Positions 1 to 8,295 of a DNA stretch of 64,000 bases are shown piece by piece (within the stretch, counting starts at the first letter, position 1; the number at the start of each line of letters is the position of its first letter). The position numbers were made by a program, and so were the translations under genes. The notes beneath the pieces were generated by a model, which was given only the letters and a program-made list of their open reading frames with translations, was not told where the DNA came from and did not search any database. The stretch is from Streptomyces sp. S465 (GTDB lineage: Bacteria > Actinomycetota > Actinomycetes > Streptomycetales > Streptomycetaceae), in contig NZ_CP114036.1 of assembly GCF_026898115.1 (NCBI RefSeq), forward strand, positions 1,116,001 to 1,180,000. The letters are read 5' to 3'.

Positions 1-3
1 GCG

Positions 4-873
4 GTGAGCGCGGAGGCGATGCGCATGGGAACGCCCATCACCGTCGGCGTCGACGGTTTCCCCGAGAGCCCGCGGGCCGCGCACTGGGCGGCGCGCGAGG
101 CGCTGCTGCGCGATCTGCGGCTGCGTCTGGTGCACGCCTGGAGCCTGCTGTCGCCCGCGGCCCCGGCCTTCTCCCCCGAGGAGGACCGCAACTACTGGGC
201 GCAGCGCCTGCTGACCGACCTGGTGGGCGAGTTGCGCGACGCCCATCCGGGGCTGCGGGTCACGGCCGAGCTGGTGCCGCGGGAGACCGTGCCGGCGCTG
301 CTGGCCGCGGCCCGGGACGCGGAGATGCTGGTGCTCGGATCGCGCGGGCGCGGCATCCCCGGCGGCTTCCTCCTCGGTTCGACCGGCCGTCACCTCCTGG
401 CGTACGGGGAACGGCCGGTGGTCATGGTGCACGCCGACGACAGCCCGCTGACCGCCGATGTGACCGTCGGGGTGTCCCTGCGGCGGCCGGACGAGGCGGC
501 GCTGCGCTTCGCCTTCGACGCGGCGGCGCGGCGCGGCGGTGTGCTGCGCGCCGTGCACGCGGGCGACGTGCACACGGGCGCCGACGCGGCGGCGGCCGAG
601 GAATCAGGACCGGCGGACGCGGCAAGGGGGCCGACGGACGCGCTCGACGCGGCGCTGCGCCCCTGGCGGGAGAAGTACCCGGGGGTTCCGGTGGCGGAGG
701 TGCTGGTCCCGGAGCGTCCGCCGCCCGGTGTGGTGCACGCCGCACGGGGCTCGGGACTGCTGGTGCTGGGCCGCGAGGAGAGGGAGCCGGGCCCCGTCCC
801 GTATCTGGGCTCGGTGATCCACGCGGCGGTGCACCACGCCCCGTGCCCGGTGGCGGTCGTGCCGTGCGGCTGA
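4..873 (+). CDS. Universal stress protein, two tandem UspA domains
   Basis: 289 aa if read from the GTG at 4; ATGs at 19 and 25 are equally possible and the promoter lies outside the window. Two UspA folds follow one another (about residues 10-140 and 150-287). The first begins with ITVGVDGF and carries the nucleotide-binding signature GSRGRGIPGG followed by GSTGRHLL; the second has only a partial version (VLGREERE, then LGSVIHAAVHH) and may not bind ATP. Tandem Usp proteins are typical members of actinobacterial hypoxia/dormancy regulons, and the genes that follow (pncB, CBS-BON, Rv1733c-like, DevR/DevS-like) belong to the same regulon type. Family call is firm; a role in dormancy is inferred from neighbours. 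Confidence 0.93.
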   Translation: MSAEAMRMGTPITVGVDGFPESPRAAHWAAREALLRDLRLRLVHAWSLLSPAAPAFSPEEDRNYWAQRLLTDLVGELRDAHPGLRVTAELVPRETVPALLAAARDAEMLVLGSRGRGIPGGFLLGSTGRHLLAYGERPVVMVHADDSPLTADVTVGVSLRRPDEAALRFAFDAAARRGGVLRAVHAGDVHTGADAAAAEESGPADAARGPTDALDAALRPWREKYPGVPVAEVLVPERPPPGVVHAARGSGLLVLGREEREPGPVPYLGSVIHAAVHHAPCPVAVVPCG

Positions 874-877
874 CGTC

Positions 878-966
878 CGAAGGGAGCTGATGTCCCAAGG
901 CCCGAAGGAAGCTGATGTCCCAAGCCCGAAGGGAGCCGACGTCCAAGGGGAGCCGATGTTCGCAGG
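878..966 (+). promoter_or_regulatory. Three to four near-identical DosR-like dyads upstream of pncB
   Basis: A unit of about 24 bp, cgaagggagctgatgtccca and close variants, recurs at about 878, 903, 925 and (weaker) 947. Each of the first three has GGA(A/G)-type and TCC-type half sites about 15 nt apart (best copy GGGA 882-885, TCCC 893-896, followed by AAG). This resembles the mycobacterial DosR dyad TTSGGGACTWWAGTCCCSAA, though one base longer. The array ends 16 bp before the pncB start. Operator function is inferred; the repetition is seen directly. Confidence 0.4.
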
Positions 967-981
967 GAGGCGAGAGCGGCC

Positions 982-2364
982 ATGTCGGAGGCGATGACCA
1001 CCGACCTCTACGAGGTCACGATGGCCCTGTCGTATCTGCGCGAGGGCATGACCGCCCCGGCCACCTTCGACCTCTACGCCCGCCGACTGCCGCCCGAGCG
1101 GGGCTTCCTGGTCGCCGCGGGCCTGGAGCCCGCGCTGGAGTACCTGTCCGGCTTCCGCGTGGAACCGGAGGACGTGGCGGCGTTCGCCGAGGCGATGCAC
1201 CGTCCGTACGAGGACCTGGAACCCTTGCTGGGGCTCGGTTTCGACGGCGAGGTGCGCGCGGTGCCCGAGGGGCGGATCGTGCTCGCCGGGGAGCCGCTGC
1301 TGGAGCTGACCGCGCCGCTGCCGCAGGCCCAGCTGGTCGAGACGTATCTGTTGGGGCAGCTGAGCCATCAGACCACGATCGCCTCCAAGGCCGCCCGGTG
1401 TGTGCTCGCGGCGCGCGGGCGCCCGGTGGTGGACTTCTCTCTGCGCCGCACCCACGGCCCCGGGGCCGGGATGCAGTCGGCGCGGCTGGGCGCGATGGCC
1501 GGGTTCACGGCGACCAGCAATGTCGCGGCGGCCCACGCCTACGGGATCGCCGCCACCGGGACGATGGCGCATTCGTACATCGAGGCGTTCCCGGACGAGG
1601 AGACCGCGTTCCGCGCGTTCGCCCGGACCCATCCCGGCCCGGTCACCTTCCTGGTGGACACCTACGACACGGCGACCGGAGTGGCCACCGCCGCGCGGGT
1701 GCTGCGCGAGCTGGCTCCCGGTCCCGGCAGCGCGATCCGCCTGGACAGCGGCGACCTGGGCGAGCAGGCGGTACGGGCGCGGGAGATCCTCGACGCGGCG
1801 GGGCTGCCCGAGGTGCGGATCGTGGCGAGCGGCGGGCTCGACGAATACGCCGTGGCGGAGCTGATCGACTCACAGGCGCCGATCGACGTCTTCGCCGTGG
1901 GCACCCGGGTCGGGGTGTCGGCCGACGCCGCCTACCTCGACACCGCGTACAAGCTGGTCGTCTACGACGCGGAACCGGTGATGAAACTGTCCTCGGCCAA
2001 GGCCACGGCCCCCGGTACCAAACAGGTGTGGCGCCGCCCCGGCTACGCCGATGTGATCGGCGAGCGGGACGAACTCCCGCCCCACGGCGGGGCGCCGCTG
2101 CTGGAGACCGTGATGCGGGAGGGCCGGCGGACCGGAGCGCCCGACACCCTCGACCGCGCGCGGCGGCGGTTCGACGCCGACCTCGCGGGGCTGCCGCCGC
2201 AGGCCCGGCGGATCCGCCACCCGGTCCCGCCCCGGCCGGCCACCTCCGCCCGGCTGGCCCGGCTCGCGGGACAGGTGCGGCACCGGCTCGAGCACCGCAT
2301 CGAGCACCGCATCGAGCACCGGTCGGCGGCCGGCGGCGAGGCCGGCGGACAACAGGCAGCGTGA
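982..2364 (+). CDS. pncB: Nicotinate phosphoribosyltransferase
   Basis: 460 aa. Converts nicotinate and PRPP to nicotinate mononucleotide in the NAD salvage (Preiss-Handler) pathway. N-terminus MTTDLYEVTMALSYL, RRTHGPGAGMQSARLGAMAG with the catalytic-region histidine, and GVGTRV-like AVGTRVGVSADA phosphate-binding segment are all characteristic of the family. The C-terminal tail ends in an unusual run EHRIEHRIEHR (9-bp DNA repeat near 2290-2320). The ATG at 982 is preceded by ggagg at 966-970. Its stop overlaps a GTG of the next gene, so the two are probably co-transcribed. In mycobacteria pncB2 (Rv0573c) belongs to the DosR regulon, matching the surrounding genes. Confidence 0.95.
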   Translation: MSEAMTTDLYEVTMALSYLREGMTAPATFDLYARRLPPERGFLVAAGLEPALEYLSGFRVEPEDVAAFAEAMHRPYEDLEPLLGLGFDGEVRAVPEGRIVLAGEPLLELTAPLPQAQLVETYLLGQLSHQTTIASKAARCVLAARGRPVVDFSLRRTHGPGAGMQSARLGAMAGFTATSNVAAAHAYGIAATGTMAHSYIEAFPDEETAFRAFARTHPGPVTFLVDTYDTATGVATAARVLRELAPGPGSAIRLDSGDLGEQAVRAREILDAAGLPEVRIVASGGLDEYAVAELIDSQAPIDVFAVGTRVGVSADAAYLDTAYKLVVYDAEPVMKLSSAKATAPGTKQVWRRPGYADVIGERDELPPHGGAPLLETVMREGRRTGAPDTLDRARRRFDADLAGLPPQARRIRHPVPPRPATSARLARLAGQVRHRLEHRIEHRIEHRSAAGGEAGGQQAA

Positions 2365-2378
2365 CCAAGGAGGATGCC

Positions 2379-3044
2379 GTGCCCCGGAGTGCGCACATCG
2401 TGAGCGATGTGATGACCCATACCGTCGTCGCCGTCGGCCGCGAAGCGCCGTTCAAGGAGATCGTCAGAACGCTGGAGCAGTGGCGGGTGAGCGCCCTGCC
2501 GGTGCTGGAGGGCGAGGGCCGGGTCATCGGCGTGGTCTCCGAGGCCGATCTGCTGCCCAAGGAGGAGTTCCGCGACAGCGACCCGTCCCGGGTGGAGCGG
2601 CTGCGCGATCTCCCGGGCGTCGCCAAGGCGGGCGCGGTGACGGCCGACGAGCTGATGACGGCCCCCGCCGTCACCGTGCACGCGGGCGCGACCCTCGCCG
2701 AGGCCGCACGGATCATGACCCATCAGCGGGTCAAGCGGCTCCCGGTGGTGGACGAGGAAGGCCGTCTCGAGGGCATCGTCAGCCGCGCCGACCTGCTGAA
2801 GGTGTTTCTGCGGCCGGACGAGGACATCGAGGAGGAGGTGCGCCACGAGGTGGTGGCCCACCTCTTCCCGGCCACGGGGGAAACCGTCCGGGTGAGCGTG
2901 AACGAGGGCGTGGTCACGCTCACCGGACGGGTCAGGGAAGCCGTCCTCATCCCGGCGGCGGCCCGCCTCATCCGGGCGATCGAGGGCGTGGTGGACTTCG
3001 ACAACCAGCTCACGGCCGCGCCCCCGGCGACCCGGCGGGACTAA
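2379..3044 (+). CDS. CBS-pair and BON domain protein
   Basis: 221 aa. Two CBS motifs (residues about 7-65 and 90-145; VMTHTVVAV, LPVLEGEGRVIGVVSEADLL, LMTAPAVTVHAG, RLPVVDEEGRLEGIVSRADLL) form a Bateman module that usually binds adenine nucleotides. A C-terminal BON domain (about 150-215; VNEGVVTLTGRV) follows. GTG at 2379 is chosen because a strong AAGGAGG lies at 2367-2373; the in-frame GTG at 2361 overlaps the pncB stop but would place that RBS inside the gene. CBS proteins of this kind (Rv2626c/Hrp1) are DosR-regulated in mycobacteria. Ligand unknown. Confidence 0.92.
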   Translation: MPRSAHIVSDVMTHTVVAVGREAPFKEIVRTLEQWRVSALPVLEGEGRVIGVVSEADLLPKEEFRDSDPSRVERLRDLPGVAKAGAVTADELMTAPAVTVHAGATLAEAARIMTHQRVKRLPVVDEEGRLEGIVSRADLLKVFLRPDEDIEEEVRHEVVAHLFPATGETVRVSVNEGVVTLTGRVREAVLIPAAARLIRAIEGVVDFDNQLTAAPPATRRD

Positions 3045-3119
3045 GGTCTGCCGATCTCCGCGAGCCCGCCCCCGACTGGGGGCGCCCAGGTGCCCAGGGC
3101 TCCTGGGCCAGGCTCTCGA

Positions 3120-3330
3120 CCGGTCCCCGGCGGCGAGGCGGGCGATCCGCGCGCGGTGCCGCTGCCGCTCCCAGATCTCCGCCCGTAGCCGCTGGTCGAT
3201 GTCTGCGACTGCCGCGGCGAACTCCGCCTCGTCTGTAGCAGCTCCCGCACACGCGCCGGCGGGACCCCGGCCTCGGCGAGGGTCGGATCCTGATTCGGCG
3301 TGATAGTGCCGCACCGCGCGCACCGGCCAG
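3120..3330 (-). pseudogene. MerR-family regulator remnant, frameshifted
   Basis: Fragments typical of a MerR regulator lie in two reading frames on the minus strand: VRHYHAESGSDP near 3323-3280, then TLAEAGVPPARVRELL in another frame, then DEAEFAAAVADIDQRLRAEI ... RHRARIARLAAGD at 3236-3125, which is the classic C-terminal dimerisation helix. No single frame reads across all three and the helix-turn-helix N-terminus is not recognisable. I read this as a decayed regulator with at least two frame changes. The rest of 3045-3452 shows nothing else supportable. Confidence 0.6.
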
Positions 3331-3452
3331 CATGCGCGTGCTCAAGGCGATCGGCCATGATCAATTCCTTGATCGGGAAGAGAAGCGTCGGCGTGAGCGC
3401 CCACCCACAACCGGGCCGGACCCCCATGCGTGGTGTCCCGCACGCCGACGGG

Positions 3453-4034
3453 TCACCCCATGTGGCGGCTCCAGCGTGGGCCGACCTCGGCCCAGGCGCG
3501 TCCCCACTCCTGTGCGCGGGCGCGGTCCAGCCGCCAGCGCACCATGCCGCGCCCGGCCAGCGACACCGCGCCCACGCCCGCCGCGGCCGATGTCCCGGCG
3601 AGCACCGCGCGGGTCGCGATCTGCTCGGGGGTGGGCGGCTGCTGGACCAGCCGGCCCCGTCCGTCGGTCCACACCTCGGCGGCCGTGCCCGCCCTGCTCC
3701 CCTCGTGGACCTTCGCCGCGCCGGTGTGGACGGCGCCGTCCGGGCCGGTCCAGCGGACGACCGCGCGCACCTGGCCGGTGGTGGACCCGTCGGCGGCGGG
3801 CTGGGCGGCGGGCGCGTCCTCCTTCAGCACCGCGGGCACCCGGTGCCGGTCCGCCCGCTCCTGCCGCAGTGACGCGTCCACGGCGGTGCCCGCGGCCACC
3901 CCGGCCGCCGGGCCGCCGACCGCCATCACCAGGCCGGTCACGAGCACGACCCACGCCTCGATCACGTCCGAGCGGCGTCTGAGCGGATTGCGCCGCCACC
4001 GCCACATGCGCCGCCCCCGCACTTCCGTGCCCAT
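3453..4034 (-). CDS. Rv1733c-family membrane protein
   Basis: 193 aa from ATG 4034 (alternative ATG 4007). A basic N-terminus ([14 protein letters not shown]) precedes a membrane segment [21 protein letters not shown]. An extracytoplasmic domain with [20 protein letters not shown] and [12 protein letters not shown] follows, then a second hydrophobic stretch ([19 protein letters not shown]) and a short cytoplasmic tail with paired Trp/Arg. This layout and the [10 protein letters not shown]...W signature match Rv1733c, a DosR-regulon membrane antigen, and its many Streptomyces paralogues. Function unknown. It is divergent from the response regulator across 146 bp. Confidence 0.85.
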   Translation of the reverse strand: MGTEVRGRRMWRWRRNPLRRRSDVIEAWVVLVTGLVMAVGGPAAGVAAGTAVDASLRQERADRHRVPAVLKEDAPAAQPAADGSTTGQVRAVVRWTGPDGAVHTGAAKVHEGSRAGTAAEVWTDGRGRLVQQPPTPEQIATRAVLAGTSAAAGVGAVSLAGRGMVRWRLDRARAQEWGRAWAEVGPRWSRHMG

Positions 4035-4086
4035 GCCGCGACCGTCGCACGAGCGAGGAGGGCGGGACGAGGGCCGGGCAGCCCTC

Positions 4087-4108
4087 TTGGGGGCCCGTTC
4101 GGCCCTGG
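4087..4108 (+). promoter_or_regulatory. Candidate DosR/OsdR-type dyad in divergent promoter
   Basis: ttgggggcccgttcggccct contains the inverted repeat GGGCC-cgttc-GGCCC (4091-4105) flanked by TTGG. It sits between the Rv1733c-like gene (start 4034, minus) and the response regulator (start 4181, plus). Span and G/C polarity resemble the DosR box. Binding is inferred only. Confidence 0.3.
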
Positions 4109-4180
4109 TACCGCCCTGACCTGCTGCGCCACGATTCCCACCGGGGGCCGGGCGGACGGCGGACGAACAGTGCGAGAGCC

Positions 4181-4894
4181 ATGACCGAGACACGAGGGAC
4201 ACGAGGAACACGGGCGGCACCGGCGACACCCATCAGGGTGTTCGTACTGGACGACCATGAGGTCGTCCGGCGCGGACTGCACGATCTGCTGGACGCCGAA
4301 CCGGACATCGAGGTGGTCGGCGACGCCGGAACCGTCGACCACGCACTGGCCCGGGGCCCGGCGCTGCGCCCCGACGTGGCCATCCTGGACGTCCGGCTGC
4401 CGGACGGGGACGGCGTCACGGTCTGCCGTGAACTGCGCTCCCGCATGCCCCGTCTGGCCTGTCTGATGCTGACCTCGTTCGACGACGACGATGCGCTGCT
4501 GGACGCGATCATGGCCGGGGCGGCGGGTTATGTGCTCAAGCAGATCAAGGGGTCGGACCTGGTTTCGGCGGTGCGCACGGTGGCCTCCGGCCAGTCGATG
4601 CTGGACCCGGCCACCACCGCCCGGCTGATGAGCACCCTGCGCGGTGACGCCACCCCGCCGGAGCCCAGGGACGAGGTGCTGGCCGGACTGTCACCGCGCG
4701 AGCGGGAGATCCTGGTGCTGATCGGTGACGGGCTCACCAACCGGGAGATCGGCAAGCGGCTCTTCCTGTCCGAGAAGACGGTCAAGAACCACATCTCCCG
4801 GCTGCTGGCCAAGCTCGGCGTGGAGCGCCGTATCCAGGCGGCGGTGCTGGCGACCCACTCGGCCCCGCACCCGGCCGACGACCATCCCGGATGA
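4181..4894 (+). CDS. DevR/OsdR-like NarL-family response regulator
   Basis: 237 aa. The receiver domain (about 18-135) has the acidic pair DD at 24-25, phospho-acceptor Asp70 in [11 protein letters not shown], Thr98 and Lys120 (YVLKQIKG). The C-terminal LuxR-type HTH (about 168-222) reads [20 protein letters not shown] and [19 protein letters not shown]. The sequence is closest in pattern to mycobacterial DevR/DosR and to Streptomyces OsdR, which control hypoxia and stress genes. The likely partner kinase is at 6436-8163 on the other strand. A repeat tract continues its reading frame directly after the stop codon. Confidence 0.93.
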   Translation: MTETRGTRGTRAAPATPIRVFVLDDHEVVRRGLHDLLDAEPDIEVVGDAGTVDHALARGPALRPDVAILDVRLPDGDGVTVCRELRSRMPRLACLMLTSFDDDDALLDAIMAGAAGYVLKQIKGSDLVSAVRTVASGQSMLDPATTARLMSTLRGDATPPEPRDEVLAGLSPREREILVLIGDGLTNREIGKRLFLSEKTVKNHISRLLAKLGVERRIQAAVLATHSAPHPADDHPG

Positions 4895-4908
4895 CCCGGC
4901 CCGGGACC

Positions 4909-4999
4909 GTACGACCCGTACGAGCTGTTCGACCCGCACGATCTGTTCAACCCGTACGACCTGTTCAACCGTACGACCTGTTCAACCCGTTCGACCGTA
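4909..4999 (+). repeat. 18-bp tandem repeat between response regulator and nitroreductase
   Basis: About four and a half copies of an 18-bp unit (ttcaacccgtacgacctg and variants) start at about 4909, 4928, 4946, 4964 and 4981; the 4964 copy is one base short. Read in the frame of the upstream gene past its stop, it encodes hexapeptides such as F-N-P-Y-D-L. It may be an eroded C-terminal tail or a regulatory spacer. Confidence 0.85.
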
Positions 5000-5032
5000 C
5001 CGCCAACGGCCCACCCGCGAGGAGGGGACCCC

Positions 5033-6082
5033 ATGCAGCCCGCAGCGCTCGACGCGGCGATCCTGGAGAAGCTCATCTCCGCGGCCGTGGCCGCTCCGTC
5101 GATGCACAACACCCAGCCGTGGCGCTACCGGCTGAACCCCGACACCGTCACCCTGGAGGTCCGGGCCGCCCCGGAGCGGGGGCTGCGGTTCACCGACCCC
5201 ATGGGGCGGGGTCTGAGCGTCTCCGCCGGGGCCGCCGTGTTCAATCTGCGGGTCGCCGTGGCCCACTTCGGCTGGGACCCGGTGGTCCGGCTGCTGCCGT
5301 GCCGCTCGCAGCCCGATCTGCTGGCCACGGTGCGCCTGGCCGCCTCTCCTCGTGACGGGGCCGGACGCCACGACGACCCGCACCAGGAGCTGTACGACGT
5401 CATCTGGCGGCGGCACAGCAGCCGCTCCCCCTTCTCCGGACGCCGGCTGCCGCCACGGGTGCTGGGCGAGCTGGCGGAGGCGGCGCGGGCAGGCGGCACC
5501 ACGCTCCGGGTGGCGGACCCCGAGGAGACCGCGCGGCTGTTGCGGCTGACCGTGGAGGCGGAGCGGCGCGCCCACGAGGACCCGCGCCGGCTCGCCGAGA
5601 GCCGCGACTGGGTCCGCGACACCGGACCGTACGGAATCCCCCCGGCCGCCCTCGGCCCACGGGACGCCACCGGACGGCTGCCGATGCGCGACTACCTCGG
5701 CTATCCGGGCGCGGGACCGGACGGCCACCGGGACAGCCACCAGGACGGCCGTCCGCCCGCCGCGGTCTTCGAGAGCCGCCCGACCATCGCGGTGCTGACC
5801 ACCGACCAGGACCGGCGCACCGACTGGCTGCGGGCCGGACAGGCGCTGGAACACGTGCTGCTGCTGGCCACCTCGCACACGGTCCGGGCATCCCTGCTGC
5901 ACCAGGCGCTGGAGTGGTCCGACCTGCGGTGGTCGCTGAGCGACGGCCACCGGACACCGGGCCATGTGCAGATGCTGATCCGGCTGGGTTACGGACCGTC
6001 CGGAGCAGCCACCCCTCGTACGGGGGCGGCCGATGTACTCGAGGGAGAGACTCCGGCGCGGGCCGACGACCGGGTCGGCTGA
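5033..6082 (+). CDS. Acg-family nitroreductase-like FMN protein
   Basis: 349 aa. Two nitroreductase-like halves typical of the Acg family (Rv2032, Rv3127, Rv3131 in M. tuberculosis, all DosR-regulated). AAVAAPSMHNTQPWRY at 18-33 is the family hallmark. Later segments include LTTDQDRRTDWLRAGQALEH and SLLHQALEWSDLR. These proteins bind or sequester flavin and lack a proven catalytic reaction. ATG 5033 follows a gaggaggggacc RBS. Downstream of the response regulator on the same strand; probably a regulon member. Identity is firm, enzyme activity unknown. Confidence 0.92.
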   Translation: MQPAALDAAILEKLISAAVAAPSMHNTQPWRYRLNPDTVTLEVRAAPERGLRFTDPMGRGLSVSAGAAVFNLRVAVAHFGWDPVVRLLPCRSQPDLLATVRLAASPRDGAGRHDDPHQELYDVIWRRHSSRSPFSGRRLPPRVLGELAEAARAGGTTLRVADPEETARLLRLTVEAERRAHEDPRRLAESRDWVRDTGPYGIPPAALGPRDATGRLPMRDYLGYPGAGPDGHRDSHQDGRPPAAVFESRPTIAVLTTDQDRRTDWLRAGQALEHVLLLATSHTVRASLLHQALEWSDLRWSLSDGHRTPGHVQMLIRLGYGPSGAATPRTGAADVLEGETPARADDRVG

Positions 6083-6361
6083 GCGACGGACACCGACACG
6101 ACCAGGCACGGAGCACCCTCGGGCAACCGGAAGCGCCAGGGTTGGCCGGGTGCCGCCGAAGCCTGCCGAGTCGGCCCAACGCGGCCGGATGCGGCCCGTA
6201 CGGCCCACGCGGCCGAAAACGCCCCCGAACCGCCGGAGCACCAGGGTCGGCACGGGAACGCCGCCCTCAGGCAGCCGGGAGCGCCAGTGTCAGCCGGAGT
6301 CGGCCGGGAGCGGACAGTACGGCAGGAGCGGCGGGAAGCCGGGGTGGCGAGGAGGAGCGGG

Positions 6362-6387
6362 GCGGGGGCGGCCGCGGCCGCCCCCGC
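6362..6387. terminator. 26-bp perfect palindrome between convergent genes
   Basis: gcgggggcggccg is followed directly by its own reverse complement, giving a perfect 26-bp palindrome with no unpaired centre. It lies between the nitroreductase (plus, ends 6082) and the sensor kinase (minus, ends 6436), 49 bp from the latter, and so probably acts as a bidirectional terminator. The rest of 6083-6435 has no gene. It holds a degenerate direct repeat: ggcaaccggaagcgccag at 6121 and ggcagccgggagcgccag at 6272. Confidence 0.6.
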
Positions 6388-6435
6388 GGTGGGGGCTCGC
6401 CGCGGCGGGCGTGTCCTACCGCTCGGCGGGCCCTG

Positions 6436-8163
6436 TCACTCCGGGAGCGGGACGGCCCACACCAGGCGGGTGCCACCGTTGGGGGGCTCGCCCAGCTTCA
6501 GCTCGCCGCCCAGCTTCTCGGCGCGCTCGGCCAGGTTCCGCAGTCCGCTGCGCCGGCCGCCCCCGGGGATGCCCACCCCGTCGTCCGTGACCGTGAGGGT
6601 CAGCCGACCGGACGCCACGACCAGCGATATCTCGGCGGCACCGGCCCGTGCGTGGCGTGCGACGTTGGACAGCGCCTCGGCGAGGACGGCCACCATGTCG
6701 TCCGCGACCGAGTGCGGCACATCGGTGTCGACCAGTCCCTCGGTGCGCAGCGAGGGGGTGAAGCCGAGCGCGGGCACGGCCTCCTCGATGGTCTTGGCCG
6801 TACGGACCCGCAGCCCCTGGACGGCGGGGCCCGCCTCGTGCGAGCGCAGTCCGAAGATGGTCGAGCGGATGATCTTGATGGTGTCGTCCAGGTCGTCCAC
6901 CACCCGCAGCAGCCGTTCGGAGCCCTCCGGGTGCTGGACGAAGCGCAGGGTGGACTGGAGCGTCATCCCGGCGGCGAACAGCCGCTGGATGGCCAGGTCG
7001 TGCAGATCGCGGGCGATCCGGTCGCGGTCCTCGAGCAGGGCGAGCTGCTCGGCGTCACGCCGCCGTTCGGCCAGTTTCATCGCGATCGCCGCCTGGCCGG
7101 CGAAGCCCAGCAGGGTGTCGGTCTCGATCTGGGTGAAGGCGGGGCTGTCCGCCGTACGGGCCAGCGAGAGCACCCCGCCCACTCCGTCGCTCGTCCGCAT
7201 CGGTACCGCGACGGCCGGGCCGAGCCCCTCCCAGCGCTGCGGACCGGCGGTGATCCGCGGATCGTTCTGGACATCGGTGCTGGTGACCGGCTCGGAGGCG
7301 GTGAAGGCCGCCCCACCGAAGGTGCCCTCGCGGGGCAGCACCAGACCGCGGTGGGCCTCGGCCTCGGTCCCCGCCGCCAGCGCGACCTGGAGCTCGTCCG
7401 AGCCGGCCACCGGCAGCATCAGCACGCCCAGATCGGCGGAGAGGATCCGGCGGGCGTGCTCGACGATCAGCTCCAGGACCGTGGTCTCGTCCACTCCGGA
7501 CAGCAGACTGCGGGTGACCTCGGCGTTCGCCTCCAGCCAGCGCTGGCGGTGGCGGGTCTCCTCGTACAGCCGGGCGTTCTCGATGGCCACTCCGGCGGCC
7601 ACGGCCAGGGTGGAGAGCACCGTCTCGTCCTCGCCGTCGAACTCCTCACCGTCCCGCTTCCCGGTGAGGTGGAGATGGCCGAAGACCTCGTCCCGCACCC
7701 GGATGGGCACCTCCAAGGAGGAGCGCGCCGGCGGGCGGTTCGGCGGAAGGCCGTGGCAGGCCGGATGCTCCGAGTTCCCGTCCGGCGGCAGCGGATGTGG
7801 CAGCGGCTGCGGGTGGCGGATCAGCTCCCCCAGGACGCCGTGGCCGGACGGCAGCCGCCCGGTCGGCTCGGTCCGCTCCTCGACCACGCCCGCCGGTACG
7901 GACCCGGCCAGCCGCTGATCGTCGCCGATCACGCCCAGCGCCCCGTGTTCGGCGTCCACCAGCACCACGGCGGCCTCGACGATCCTCCGCAGCACATGCG
8001 ACAGATCCAGCTCCCGGCCCACCGAAAGAACCGCCTCCAGCAGGCTGTGCACCCGGTCCTGCGTGCCGCGCACACCGTCGATGCGCCCCTGTAGCTCTTC
8101 CAGCAGTTCGTCCAGCCGCAGCCGGGGCGGGTACTCCGTACTCCTCGCGCTCTCCATACCCAC
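6436..8163 (-). CDS. DevS/OsdK-like sensor histidine kinase, GAF-GAF-HisKA_3-HATPase
   Basis: 575 aa, no membrane segment. GAF-A about 50-200, GAF-B about 220-365, HisKA_3 about 378-445 with phospho-acceptor His388 in IARDLHDLAIQRL, and HATPase_c about 470-573 (N box EALSNVARHARA, G box DDGVGIPGG). It matches mycobacterial DevS/DosS and Streptomyces OsdK. In DosS the haem iron is held by His149 in a PPYHPP context; the equivalent here is PPNRPP with Arg143, while the neighbouring HPACHG (His133) is kept. Gas sensing through GAF-A haem as in DosS therefore looks unlikely, or uses another ligand. Likely cognate kinase of the response regulator at 4181-4894. Confidence 0.93.
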   Translation of the reverse strand: MGMESARSTEYPPRLRLDELLEELQGRIDGVRGTQDRVHSLLEAVLSVGRELDLSHVLRRIVEAAVVLVDAEHGALGVIGDDQRLAGSVPAGVVEERTEPTGRLPSGHGVLGELIRHPQPLPHPLPPDGNSEHPACHGLPPNRPPARSSLEVPIRVRDEVFGHLHLTGKRDGEEFDGEDETVLSTLAVAAGVAIENARLYEETRHRQRWLEANAEVTRSLLSGVDETTVLELIVEHARRILSADLGVLMLPVAGSDELQVALAAGTEAEAHRGLVLPREGTFGGAAFTASEPVTSTDVQNDPRITAGPQRWEGLGPAVAVPMRTSDGVGGVLSLARTADSPAFTQIETDTLLGFAGQAAIAMKLAERRRDAEQLALLEDRDRIARDLHDLAIQRLFAAGMTLQSTLRFVQHPEGSERLLRVVDDLDDTIKIIRSTIFGLRSHEAGPAVQGLRVRTAKTIEEAVPALGFTPSLRTEGLVDTDVPHSVADDMVAVLAEALSNVARHARAGAAEISLVVASGRLTLTVTDDGVGIPGGGRRSGLRNLAERAEKLGGELKLGEPPNGGTRLVWAVPLPE

Positions 8164-8295
8164 GGTGCCTCCGTCGGCCTCACCGCGCTCGGCGCGGCAT
8201 TCCGCACGGCCCTCACTCTCTTCACGGTAGCCGCGCCCGGCGGCCGGTGAGTGCCGTGAACCGGAATGACCTGGTCGTCCGGGTCGCGCCCCCGG

